Source: Moringa oleifera
Taxonomy: Eukaryota; Streptophyta; Magnoliopsida; Brassicales; Moringaceae
Length of the DNA stretch: 64,000 nucleotides
Direction of reading: 5' to 3'
NCBI GenBank assembly: GCA_021397835.1
Contig: JAJFZO010000113.1
Span: 682,001 to 746,000, forward strand
Program-made: the position numbers and the translations under genes
The notes under the pieces: generated by a model
Seen by the model: the letters and a program-made list of their open reading frames with translations, nothing else
Databases searched by the model: none
Told to the model about the DNA's origin: nothing
Shown here: one piece after another, positions 12,691 through 25,499 of the stretch
How the letters are laid out: the number at the start of each line of letters is the position of its first letter
Position numbering within the stretch: the stretch's first letter is position 1

Positions 12691-12958
12691 GGTGCCAAAG
12701 GTCATATTTTGAAAATATATGTAGAGAATGTTTTAATTTTAAAACATGTTTTATAAACCTAATTTAAATAAAAATAATAATTTATTAATTAATTTTATTA
12801 ATTTTTAAAATTAAAATATTTAATTTAATTAAAAATAAAAATAATTTAAAATTTATTACAAAAATTAAAAAAACAAATAAAAATTATAAAGTTATAAATA
12901 TATTTAAAAGTAATATTGATCATTATAATTTAGTATTTAATTTATGTTAATGCTTACT
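12691..12958. other. AT-rich spacer between W and S, copy 1
   Basis: The spacer is almost purely A and T (runs such as AATTTTATTAATTTTTAAAATT) with no gene or 17-bp period. It corresponds to 25,170-25,500 and 43,545-43,865, but lacks the hairpin found in those two. Its right end (TATAAAGTTATAAATATATTT, then an AATGCTTACTA-like part) recurs at 59,720-59,800. Confidence 0.6.
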
Positions 12959-13140
12959 AGTGTTAACTATAGAATCCAATGAAGGTGAGATTCTATCATG
13001 ATCTAGCACAGATGGAAGCTGTAAGTCGTAATGGTGTGCTCTGAATCTCGAAAATGAAAGAGACTACAAGATACATAGCCCTGTAACATGGTCATTTCAT
13101 GGATATGACCATGTTATTTTATCACTCATAAATGATAATA
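12959..13140 (-). pseudogene. Module S, copy 1: short, internally deleted gene-like fragment
   Basis: This piece matches both ends of the fuller copies at 25,500-26,104 and 43,865-44,555, but the centre is missing. On the minus strand a short stretch reads YLVVSFIFEIQS, aligned with YLAVSFIFEIQ, YLAVSFISEIQS and YLAVSFIFDIQS in the other copies. The changes are conservative, as expected for a former exon. It ends with TTTTTCATGAAAGAAAC, an uninterrupted version of the site that the CACTA element hit in copy 4. The protein identity is unknown. Confidence 0.45.
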
Positions 13141-13552
13141 TCAACTCATTTTTCATGAAAGAAACTATTTATTTATTTTATTAAAATAACACAAGATTAG
13201 GATTCATTTAACATGTATATGTAATTACTTTAAAGAATTTTAAAGTCATCTCTGCCATTTAATATATTAAATATGTATAACAATATTTTTAAAACATTAA
13301 TATTAAATATATTATAAATTTCAAAAAATGAATATCGATAAATTTCATTTATATCATCTTAAATTTTAAATTTAATAATACTTATTAATTAAATTTTAAT
13401 ATTGATTGATAATATTTTAATTTTATTTTTAAACTAAAAAATTATGTATATAAATAAAATAATTTTAAATTTTATTTTAAATTTATATATCCAAATAAAT
13501 ATATAATTTAAAATTATTTATTATACACTATAATTAAAAAAATTTCATTGTT
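13141..13552. other. AT-rich spacer following S, copy 1
   Basis: The spacer corresponds to 26,130-26,510 and 44,560-44,940 (ATATCGATAAATTTCAT, then TATACACTATAATT). It holds no gene. At about 13,552 the homology stops abruptly after AATTTCATTGT, and the 553-bp satellite starts in place of the start module seen in the other units. Confidence 0.6.
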
Positions 13553-16500
13553 GATTAATTAAGTTTTATGTCCGATTATAATTTTAGACCAATTAGATCC
13601 TAAGCTTAGTTCATTTCCAGGCCTAATTATTTGGTGGGTTTATGCACGATATGGCCAATCATATGTCTTACCTCTAACTAATTCTTGTTCATAAATAAAT
13701 CCTATGCCTAATTAATTGTTAAACTCAATCAAATCTTATACCTAATTATTTAGGCTGCCACTTCAGTTCTTGTGCCCAATTATATATTAAGGCCAACCAT
13801 TTATCAGGTCAAGTAATATATTAAACACATCCAATCAAATCTTGGGGCTAGCTAATTGCTTTAATGAATTGCTAAGTCTAGTTAATTGTTAATACCAATT
13901 ACATGTTTGGCTCAGTTAAATTTTAGGTTTAATTAATAAATGTTAAATCCAATTAGTTATTAGGCTCAATTAATATTTATGTTCAATTGTGTCTTACGTT
14001 CCATCATAAATTAGGTCCAATTCATTGTTAATATCAATTTTATATTTAGCCCAAACAATTTTTTAGTCCAATTAATAATAAATGTTAAACGTAATTACCT
14101 GTTATGCTTCATTAAGTTCTGTGTCCCATTACAATTTTAGACCAATTAGATCCTAAGCTTAGTTCATTTCCAGGCCTAATTATTTGGTGGGTTTATGCAC
14201 GATATGGCCAATCATATGTCTTACCTCTAACTAATTCTTGTTCATAATTAAATCCTATGCCTAATTAATTGTTAAACTCAATCAAATCTTATACCTAATT
14301 ATTTAGGCTGCCACTTCAGTTCTTGTGCCCAATTATATATTAAGGCCAACCATTTGTCAGGTCAAGTAATATATTAAACACATCCAATCAAATCTTGGGG
14401 CTAGCTAATTGCTTTAATGAATTGCTAAGTCTAGTTAATTGTTAATACCAATTACATGTTTGGCTCAGTTAAATTTTAGGTTTAATTAATAAATGTTAAA
14501 TCCAATTAGTTATTAGGCTCAATTAATATTTATGTTCAACTGTGTCTTACGTTCCATCATAAATTAGGTCCAATTCATTGTTAATATCAATTTTATATTT
14601 AGCCCAAACAATTTTTGAGTCCAATTAATAATAAATGTTAAACGTAATTACCTGTTATGCTTCATTAAGTTCTGTGTCCCATTACAATTTTAGACCAATT
14701 AGATCCTAAGCTTAGTTCATTTCCAGGCCTAATTATTTGGTGGGTTTATGCACGATATGGCCAATCATATGTCTTACCTCTAACTAATTCTTGTTCATAA
14801 TTAAATCCTATGCCTAATTAATTGTTAAACTCAATCAAATCTTATACCTAATTATTTAGGCTGCCACTTCAGTTCTTGTGCCCAATTATATATTAAGGCC
14901 AACCATTTGTCAGGTCAAGTAATATATTAAACACATCCAATCAAATCTTGGGGCTAGCTAATTGCTTTAATGAATTGCTAAGTCTAGTTAATTGTTAATA
15001 CCAATTACATGTTTGGCTCAGTTAAATTTTAGGTTTAATTAATAAATGTTAAATCCAATTAGTTATTAGGCTCAATTAATATTTATGTTCAATTGTGTCT
15101 TACGTTCCATCATAAATTAGGTCCAATTCATTGTTAATATCAATTTTATATTTAGCCCAAACAATTTTTGAGTCCAATTAATAATAAATGTTAAACGTAA
15201 TTACCTGTTATGCTTCATTAAGTTCTGTGTCCCATTACAATTTTAGACCAATTAGATCCTAAGCTTAGTTCATTTCCAGGCCTAATTATTTGGTGGGTTT
15301 ATGCACGATATGGCCAATCATATGTCTTACCTCTAACTAATTCTTGTTCATAATTAAATTCTATGCCTAATTAATTGTTAAACTCAATCAAATCTTATAC
15401 CTAATTATTTAGGCTGCCACTTCAGTTCTTGTGCCCAATTATATATTAAGGCCAACCATTTGTCAGGTCAAGTAATATATTAAACACATCCAATCAAATC
15501 TTGGGGCTAGCTAATTGCTTTAATGAATTGCTAAGTCTAGTTAATTGTTAATACCAATTACATGTTTGGCTCAGTTAAATTTTAGGTTTAATTAATAAAT
15601 GTTAAATCCAATTAGTTATTAGGCTCAATTAATATTTATGTTCAATTGTGTCTTACGTTCCATCATAAATTAGGTCCAATTCATTGTTAATATCAATTTT
15701 ATATTTAGCCCAAACAATTTTTGAGTCCAATTAATAATAAATGTTAAACGTAATTACCTGTTATGCTTCATTAAGTTCTGTGTCCCATTACAATTTTAGA
15801 CCAATTAGATCCTAAGCTTAGTTCATTTCCAGGCCTAATTATTTGGTGGGTTTATGCACGATATGGCCAATCATATGTCTTACCTCTAACTAATTCTTGT
15901 TCATAATTAAATTCTATGCCTAATTAATTGTTAAACTCAATCAAATCTTATACCTAATTATTTAGGCTGCCACTTCAGTTCTTGTGCCCAATTATATATT
16001 AAGGCCAACCATTTGTCAGGTCAAGTAATATATTAAACACATCCAATCAAATCTTGGGGCTAGCTAATTGCTTTAATGAATTGCTAAGTCTAGTTAATTG
16101 TTAATACCAATTACATGTTTGGCTCAGTTAAATTTTAGGTTTAATTAATAAATGTTAAATCCAATTAGTTATTAGGCTCAATTAATATTTATGTTCAACT
16201 GTGTCTTACGTTCCATCATAAATTAGGTCCAATTCATTGTTAATATCAATTTTATATTTAGCCCAAACAATTTTTGAGTCCAATTAATAATAAATGTTAA
16301 ACGTAATTACCTGTTATGCTTCATTAAGTTCTGTGTCCCATTACAATTTTAGACCAATTAGATCCTAAGCTTAGTTCATTTCCAGGCCTAATTATTTGGT
16401 GGGTTTATGCACGATATGGCCAATCATATGTCTTACCTCTAACTAATTCTTGTTCATAATTAAATTCTATGCCTAATTAATTGTTAAACTCAATCAAATC

Positions 16501-19303
16501 TTATACCTAATTATTTAGGCTGCCACTTCAGTTCTTGTGCCCAATTATATATTAAGGCCAACCATTTGTCAGGTCAAGTAATATATTAAACACATCCAAT
16601 CAAATCTTGGGGCTAGCTGATTGCTTTAATGAATTGCTAAGTCTAGTTAATTGTTAATACCAATTACATGTTTGGCTCAGTTAAATTTTAGGTTTAATTA
16701 ATAAATGTTAAATCCAATTAGTTATTAGGCTCAATTAATATTTATGTTCAATTGTGTCTTACGTTCCATCATAAATTAGGTCCAATTCATTGTTAATATC
16801 AATTTTATATTTAGCCCAAACAATTTTTGAGTCCAATTAATAATAAATGTTAAACGTAATTACCTGTTATGCTTCATTAAGTTCTGTGTCCCATTACAAT
16901 TTTAGACCAATTAGATCCTAAGCTTAGTTCATTTCCAGGCCTAATTATTTGGTGGGTTTATGCACGATATGGCCAATCATATGTCTTACCTCTAACTAAT
17001 TCTTGTTCATAATTAAATTCTATGCCTAATTAATTGTTAAACTCAATCAAATCTTATACCTAATTATTTAGGCTGCCACTTCAGTTCTTGTGCCCAATTA
17101 TATATTAAGGCCAACCATTTGTCAGGTCAAGTAATATATTAAACACATCCAATCAAATCTTGGGGCTAGCTGATTGCTTTAATGAATTGCTAAGTCTAGT
17201 TAATTGTTAATACCAATTACATGTTTGGCTCAGTTAAATTTTAGGTTTAATTAATAAATGTTAAATCCAATTAGTTATTAGGCTCAATTAATATTTATGT
17301 TCAATTGTGTCTTACGTTCCATCATAAATTAGGTCCAATTCATTGTTAATATCAATTTTATATTTAGCCCAAACAATTTTTTAGTCCAATTAATAATAAA
17401 TGTTAAACGTAATTACCTGTTATGCTTCATTAAGTTCTGTGTCCCATTACAATTTTAGACCAATTAGATCCTAAGCTTAGTTCATTTCCAGGCCTAATTA
17501 TTTGGTGGGTTTATGCACGATATGGCCAATCATATGTCTTACCTCTAACTAATTCTTGTTCATAATTAAATTCTATGCCTAATTAATTGTTAAACTCAAT
17601 CAAATCTTATACCTAATTATTTAGGCTGCCACTTCAGTTCTTGTGCCCAATTATATATTAAGGCCAACTATTTGTCAGGTCAAGTAATATATTAAACACA
17701 TCCAATCAAATCTTGGGGCTAGCTAATTGCTTTAATGAATTGCTAAGTCTAGTTAATTGTTAATACCAATTACATGTTTGGCTCAGTTAAATTTTAGGTT
17801 TAATTAATAAATGTTAAATCCAATTAGTTATTAGGCTCAATTAATATTTATGTTCAATTGTGTCTTATGTTCCATCATAAATTAGATCCAATTCATTGTT
17901 AATATCAATTTTATATTTAGCCCAAACAATTTTTTAGTCCAATTAATAATAAATGTTAAACGTAATTACCTGTTATGCTTCATTAAGTTCTGTGTCCCAT
18001 TACAATTTTAGACCAATTAGATCCTAAGCTTAGTTCATTTCCAGGCCTAATTATTTGGTGGGTTTATGCACGATATGGCCAATCATATGTCTTACCTCTA
18101 ATTAATTCTTGTTCATAATTAAATCCTAAGCCTAATTAATTTTTAAACTCAATCAAATCTTATGCCTAATTATTTGGGCTGCCCCTTCAGTTCTTGTGCC
18201 TAATTATATATTAGGGCCAACTATTTATCAGGTCAAGTAATATATTAAACACATCCAATCAAATCTTGGGGCTAGCTAATTGCTTTAATGAATTGCTAAG
18301 TCTAGTTAAGTGTTAATACCAATTACATGTTTGGCTCAATTAAATTTTAGGTTTAATTAATAAATGTTAAATCCAATTTGTTATTAGGCTCAATTAATAT
18401 TTATGTTCAATTGTGTCTTATGTTCCATCATAAATTAGGTCCAATTCATTGTTAATATCAATTTTATATTTAGCCCAAACAATTTTTGAGTCCAATTAAT
18501 AATAAATGTTAAACGTAATTACCTGTTATGCTTCATTAAGTTCTGTGTCCCATTATAATTTTAGACCAATTGGATCCTAAGCTTAGTTCATTTCCAGGCC
18601 TAACTATTTGGTGGGTTTATGCACGATATGGCCAATCATATGTCTTACCTCTAACTAATTCTTGTTCATAATTAAATCCTAAGCCTAATTAATTGTTAAA
18701 CTCAATCAAATCTTATGCCTAATTATTTGGGCTGCCCCTTCAGTTCTTATGCCTAATTATATATTAGGGCCAACTATTTATCAGGTCAAGTAACATATTA
18801 AACACATCCAATCAAATCTTGGGGCTAGCTAATTACTTTAATGAATTGCTAAGTCTAGTTAATTGTTAATACCAATTACATGTTTGGCTCAATTAAATTT
18901 TAGGTTTAATTAATAAATGTTAAATCCAATTTGTTATTAGGCTCAATTGTGTCTTATGTTCAATCATAAATTAGGTCCAATTTATTGTTAATATCAATTT
19001 TATATTTATCCCAAAAAAATTTTGAGTCCAATTAATAATAAATGTTAAACATAATTACATGTTATGTTTTATTAAGTTTTGTGTCCCATTACAATTTTTG
19101 AGTCCAATTAATAATAAATGTTAAACGTAATTACATGTTATGCTTCATTAAGTTTTGTGTCCCATTACAATTTTAGACCAATTAGATCCTACACTTAGTT
19201 CATTTCTAGGCCTAATTAGTTGGTGGGTTTATGCACGATATGGCCAATCATATGTCTTAACTCTAACTAATTCTTATTCATAATTAAATCTTAAGCCTAA
19301 TTA
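13553..19303 (+). repeat. 553-bp tandem satellite, about 10.3 copies
   Basis: The landmark AATTAGATCCTAAGC recurs at 13,591, 14,144, 14,697, 15,250, 15,803, 16,356, 16,909, 17,462, 18,015 and 18,568 (the last as AATTGGATCC), exactly 553 bp apart each time. It appears again at 19,180 after a rearranged last unit. Each unit is itself made of degenerate 17-bp repeats and carries one TTTATGCACGATATGG-like site and one HindIII-type AAGCTT. Central units are nearly identical and edge units more diverged, as expected from unequal exchange. Shared variants (CAACTGTG near 14,536 and 16,197; GCTGATTGC near 16,617 and 17,170) show local homogenisation. It has no coding content. Confidence 0.97.
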
Positions 19304-22300
19304 ATTATGAGGCTCGTTGATTCATTGTTAGGCCTAATTAATTGTTAGTTCTTTGATTATTTGGTCTAATTACATGTCGAATAATATCTTAGATTTAATT
19401 AATCATTAGGATCAAACATATTTTAGGCTCAATTATATATGAAGTCAAACTTTTTATTAGGCTGAATTAGATTTTAGGCTCAACTAATTCCTAAGCCGAA
19501 TTAAGTTTTAGACCCAATTAATTAGAGATTAATTGTTAAGCTATTATTATTTGCTGAGTCTAATTAATCGTTAGGCTCAATTTCTTAACTTTAATATTTT
19601 ACTCGAGATAATCAAAAATAAAGCTTAATTATTTATTAAGCATAATTTTTTATTAAACTTAATTAAATTTAAGCTTCAATTAACAGCTTAGTCCAATTAA
19701 TTATGAGCTCAATTACACATTTGGCTCAATAATATATTGGGCCCGTTGCAATCATATTAACAATTATATATTAAGTTCAATTTTGAACTAGACCCAATTA
19801 AATTTCAGGTCCAAGGAATTACATGGCGCAACGAATTATTTAATCGAATTAATTTTCAGAATCAATTACATATTAGGTCTAATTAATTTTTATGCACTGT
19901 TAATATAAATTAGTCTCAATTTATTTATAATTTGAGCCCAATTACATTTGATATCTAATTTGTTTATAGGTTCAAATATTTATTGAGCTCATGCATGTTA
20001 GCCCAATTAGTTGTTGGGCCCAATTAGATCTTAATCAATTTAATTGTTAGGTTCATTTATATCTTAAGCTCAATGATGTAATTAAGTCCATTTTATTCTT
20101 AGATTTAATTTTTTTTATTAGATTTAGTTAAATTCATATCGTTATTTGACTTATTTTATGTTAAGTTCAATTATATAAATGATGTAATTTTATATTAAAT
20201 CAAAATTTTATTAAGTTTAATTCATAATTAGGGCTCATAAATCAAATGAATTATTAGGCCCAATTATCACTTGAGCCTAATTAATTGTTAGGTTCAACTT
20301 ATTCTTAAGACCAATTGTTTGTTAGTCCCAATTATTACTTAGACCCAAATTAATTATTAGACCCATTAAATTAAGCCTAATTTATTATTAAATTCAATTA
20401 TATTTTGGGCAATGCACACAAGAACAATTATATCTCAAGTTCCATTATAAATAGCCCATTATATCATAGGCCTAATTGTATATAAGGCATAATTATATCA
20501 TATGCCTAATTTCTTAGATTAGTTAATTTTAAGTCAGCAGATCTTGGGTCATATTGTTTATTAGGCCTAATTATATACGTAGAATTATTTTTAGGATTCA
20601 TGCATGTTAATCTAATTAATTCGGTCCAACTGATTAATAAGTCCAACTAATTCCCAAGCACTATTAATTATTGTGGCCGATTAATTGTTTGATCAAATTA
20701 TATACGAAGCTTAATTTTTTCTTAAAAACAATCAAATTTTAAACCTAATTGGTTATTAGGTATAATGAAATATTTGATCTAATAAATTGTTAATCTCAAT
20801 TACATCTTTGACTCAGTTACATATTAAATCTAATAATTTTTTGAACCTAATTATTACATTTCAAATCCATTTACAACTTCGTTAAATTCATTTCTCGGTA
20901 CAATATATTAAGTTCATACACGCTATGCCCACTTTTATTTTAAGCACAACTAAATATTGAATCCAATTATATTTTAGGTCCAAATATTTATTAGTCTCAT
21001 TCCATTCTTAAACCCACTTATAAATTAAGCTCAATCATTTATTAAGCCTAATTATTAACGTAATTTTTTATTATTCATTTCAATTAATTATTAGTCACAA
21101 TTAAATCTTCAATCTAATTAATTATTAGACCTAACAAATTATTTAGATCTTTAATTTTTGTGCTCAATTACATCTCAAACTCAATTATATTTCAAACTCA
21201 CATATTTATTAGGTTTAATTATATATGAAATTCAAATTTTTGTTACACCTAATGAGATACCAGGCAAACTAATTCTTATGTAGTATTAAATCCTAGGCTT
21301 AATTAATTAATAGATTCAATTACATTCTCAGCTTCACTATTTTGTTAGGTTCAATTATATATTAAGCCTAATTATTTATTTATCTTAATTATATATCAAG
21401 TTTATTTTTTTATTAAATTCAATTAAATCTTAGGCTTAATTAATTTTGACCCAATGAATTGTTAGGTCTAATTAGTCATTAGACCCAATTTTACGTTAAG
21501 TTTAATGTTTAATTAGACTCAATTAAATCTTAGGCCAATGAGTTTTTAGTTACAATTAAATCTTAGGCATAATACATTGTTTGACAAAATGAATTATTTG
21601 GTCCAATTAACTATTAGGCTAATTACAGCATAAACCCAATTGTTTGCAGCATAATTAATTCTTAGGTCCAATTAATATACGATTGGCTAAATTTGCTCAT
21701 AGACTGAATTATTTCTTAGTTTCATACGCAATAATCGGAATTATGTCTTGGGTCCAATTATTTATATGCCTCAAGTATATCTTAAGTTCAATTATATTTC
21801 AGTCTAATTTGTTTTTAAGTTCAATTAATTATGAACTTAATTATATCTTAAATCTAATTAATGATCGAACTTAATTATATTTTAAGCCCAATCATGTATA
21901 TGCTCAGTTAGTTCTTAGATCCAATTATATATTAAGAAGCATAATTATGTATTAAGATCAATGATATATTAAGTCTAATTTTTATTAGGCTTAAATAAAT
22001 CTTAAGCTTGCACTTTGGCACAATTAAATCGTAAGTCCAATTAATTATTATGTCCAACTAAGTGTTAAATCTTACCCTAGTAATTTATTAGGTCAATTCA
22101 ATTCTTAAACCATGTTATATATTAAGGTTAATTATTTGATAGTTTAATTTTTTATTAGACCCAACCAAAATCCTAAGCCTAATTAATTGTTAGCTAATTT
22201 TTACATTAATTTCAATTTATTTAAGTGGATTAATTATATATTAAGGAAAAATTTTTATTAAAAGCTTAATTAATTATTAGACCCAATGAATATTTAGGCT

Positions 22301-24878
22301 TAATGAATTGATAGGTCAACTTACTTTTTAGGCTTGATTACATATTAAGCTCAATTAACTTTTTGTGTTCAACTAATTCTTCGCCTAATTTGTTCAAAGA
22401 TAAACTCATTCTTAACTTAATTATTTCTTAAGTTCATGCATGATATGTCAAATACATTAATAGACCTTATAGATGTTAGGTCCAATTGATTATTTGCCGC
22501 AATTATATCTCGAATCTAATTATACTTGCTCCATTAAATTGTAGGCTAAATTATATATGAGATCTAATTATATCATATGTCCATTTTTTATGATCTAATC
22601 AATTTTAAGCTAATTATATCTTAAACTATAATATTTATTAGGCTCAATTATATGTTGAATTATTTTTTGAACTCATGCACCTTAGCCAATTTAACTTGGT
22701 CAAATTAAGTAATAGGTCTAATTATATCTTTGGTCCAATTATTTTTAAGATCAAATTATAAATTAAGCCCAATTTTTTATAAGGCCCAACTATTTTTCAT
22801 ACACTATTAAATCTCAAATCAAATTAATTGTTACGTTTAATTAATTATTAGATTCAATTAAACGTATGTTTATTAGGTCAAATTATATATTGAGTCTTAA
22901 TTTTTTATTAGACCTAATCAAATCGTAAACCAAGTTAATTATCAATTCCAATGAGTTTTTCGGTCCAATCAACAGTTAATCTCAATTACATATTTGATCT
23001 AATGAAATATTAGAATTAATTAATTTTATGCCCAATTCATAAAATTAGGCACAATTAGTTATTTGGCCTCATTAATTATTTTGTTTAATTATATCTTAAG
23101 CTCAATTATAATTTTGATACAATTATATCTTAGGCTCAATCATTTTTATACCCAATAATGTACTTAGTTCATGCATGCTACATCTAATCGTATACCAGAT
23201 CTAATTAAAATTTACACCAGTTTATTAATTAGTCTCATTTTGGCTCTTAGGGCCAATTATAGATCAAGCAAAATTATTTTTTAGGTCTAATTATATATTA
23301 AGTCTAATTTTTTGTTAGGGGTCAATTCAATCTTAATCCTAATTATATTTTAGCCCTAATTATTTGTTAGTCTTCTTTCATTCATACATTTAATTATAAA
23401 TCTGTTAGGTCTAATTATATATGAAATCTTATTTTTTCATTAGACCCAATTAAATCTTTTATCCAATTAATTCTTGATCATAATTAAATTTTGCATCCAA
23501 TTAACTGTGAAGCGCAATTAATTGTTCCACCTAATTATGTCACAAATTTTTAGGATAAATGACATATCAAACTCACTTATGTCTTAGCCCCAATTAATTA
23601 GTAGGCTTAAATAAATTTTAGGCATAATCATTTATTAAGTCCAATTATATATTAAACCTTTTTATTATTAAGCCAAATTAGCTCTTAGACAACATTAAAT
23701 CTTATTCCTAATAAATTATTAAATATAATTAATTATTAGATCTAATTATTTTTAGGCCCAATTAACTATTGGGTTCAAGTACACCTTAGATCTAATATTT
23801 TATTCAACCCAATTACGTATTGTGCTAATTGTTTATCCAGCTTAATAATCTATTAAACTCAATTTTTTGTCAAAGTCAAAATAGTTTTATGAAAAGCTCA
23901 GTTAATTATTTGACTAAATGAATTACTAGGCACAATAATTATTAGTTTCAATTAGATGTTATGCTCAATTATTCATTAGGCCCATATCTTAAGCCCAATT
24001 TTTTATAAATCTCAATGAAATCTTTGGATCAATTAATTATTTTTCACTATAAATTGTTTGGTCTAATTAATTGTTAGACCCAATTACACATCAAACTCAA
24101 TTATTTTTATGGTCAAATTAATATATAGTAGGCTAAATTTCTTTCAAAATTGATTTATTTCCCAGTTTCACATCAAATAGACTCAATTATTCTTAGACAT
24201 TATTTATCGTTAGATCGAAATATTTATTGGACCCAATAATATTTTAAGTTTAATTAAAATTTGAGTCTAATTATATCTTAGACTTAATTTGTTCCCAGGT
24301 TCAATTATTTTTTGAGCCAATGCATGCTAGGTCCAATTAATTATTAGCTTTGTTATTTTTAAACTCAATTAATTATTGGATCCAATTATATTTTTGATCT
24401 AATTTTATATTAAGCTCATTTAATTCTTAGTCTCAATTATATATTAAGCTTAATTATTTATTAGGATCAATTATATATTAAACTTAATTTTTAATTAGAC
24501 ACAATTAATCCTTAGGTACAATTAAATATTAACTTCAATTAAGTCTTTCTCTCAATTAGTAATTAGGTTAAATTAATTTTTAAGCTCAACTACATCTTAC
24601 ACATACTTAATTGTAGAGCCTATTTCTAATTATATGTTTGGACGCAATTAATTATTGGGCTTGATTAATGAAGCCAATTATTTATAAGACACAATTATGT
24701 ATTAAGTTTAATTATCATTTTAGGCCTAATTACATTTAGGTTGAATTCATTCTTCAGCACAATAATTTATTGGACTCACGTGTGCTAAGCCCAATTGGTT
24801 ATTAAATGCAATTATATCTCAAGGTTAATTAATTATTGGACCTAATTATATTTTAGATATAATTATTTATTTAACCAG
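19304..24878 (+). repeat. 17-bp megarepeat, forward array, segment 4
   Basis: This is a long forward array without genes. From about 20,340 it is colinear with 36,690-40,960, and partly with 58,400-59,280; the block from TTAGACCCATTAAATTAAGC through GCACACAAGAACAATTATAT to AGGCATAATTATATCATATG occurs in all three. The right part, with the ACATATCAAACTCACTTATG-like landmark near 23,560, matches 9,630 and 39,825. A 63-codon frame at 21,683-21,874 is only a chance opening in the array. Confidence 0.85.
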
Positions 24879-25165
24879 TCCCTCATAGATTCTGACTTGG
24901 ATCTTTAGGCGAAATCCAACTTGTTTCTTTCGTGAACCCATACTTTTACAGTATTTTGTTGAAGCTCTACAAGTATAACGGGGTGTAACTATGTGCCATG
25001 CTTTGATTTTCGGACAGTCTAGTTGGAGATCTTCCCTTATTTTTCTATTTCTTCTTGTTTTAATTCAATCTGCTTTCTCAAGAAAGAGGAGGTTTTGAAG
25101 AATAAAAGAAAATAGAGAAGGGGAGGAGGAAGAAAGTGCGAAAGATGTGAATTTTATTGTTTAAA
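24879..25165 (-). pseudogene. Module W, copy 2 (broken)
   Basis: This is the same leader-plus-exon-like fragment as at 12,402-12,690, with the minus-strand ATG at 24,999-24,997. The frame stops early: codon 11 is TAG, and small length changes disturb the frame further. The pyrimidine-rich leader is retained upstream. It is clearly decayed relative to copies 1 and 3. Confidence 0.55.
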
Positions 25166-25499
25166 TAAGGTACCAATCGTCATATTTTAAAAATGTGTAT
25201 AGAACATGTTTTATAAATTAGAAAACTATACATGTATAAAACATGTATAGTTTTCTGATTTAAATAAAATAATAATTTATTAATTAATTTTATCATTTTT
25301 AAAATTAAAATATTTTTTAATTTTAAAATAAAAATTTTAAAATATTTAATTTAATCAAAAATATAAACTATTTAAAATTCAAATTTTATTTAAAAATTTT
25401 TAAAAATTAAAAACACAAATAAAATTATAAAGTTATAAATATATTTAAAAATAATATTGATCATTATAATTTAGTAATTAATTTATATTAATGCTTACT
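25166..25499. other. AT-rich spacer between W and S, copy 2, with hairpin
   Basis: The spacer is almost pure A and T with no gene and corresponds to 43,545-43,865. It contains a perfect inverted repeat (listed separately) that is absent from copy 1. Confidence 0.6.
25220..25256. repeat. Perfect 16-bp hairpin with 5-nt loop
   Basis: The left arm AGAAAACTATACATGT (25,220-25,235) and the right arm ACATGTATAGTTTTCT (25,241-25,256) are exact reverse complements around an ATAAA loop. The orthologous hairpin at 43,596-43,628 has a compensating base-pair change. There is no T-run or coding context that would make this a terminator. Confidence 0.8.

Noticed and set aside
13553..19303. CRISPR-like array
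   Set aside because: The units are 553-bp tandem monomers without unique spacers, in a plant nuclear context.
13553..19303. Functional centromere satellite
   Set aside because: Only about 10 copies, an unusual 553-bp length and no independent evidence. The sequence alone cannot support a centromere call.
21683..21874. Plus-strand frame of 63 codons, with a relative at 38,020-38,229
   Set aside because: Both lie inside the 17-bp array. Their similarity (MAKF.HRLNY..., NYELNYILNLINDRT) follows from DNA homology of the blocks, and the middles differ by frame-breaking changes.
12402..24878. W modules as long terminal repeats of a retrotransposon
   Set aside because: No TG...CA ends, primer-binding site, polypurine tract or gag/pol remnant accompanies them, and the spacing between W copies varies from about 12.5 to 18.4 kb.
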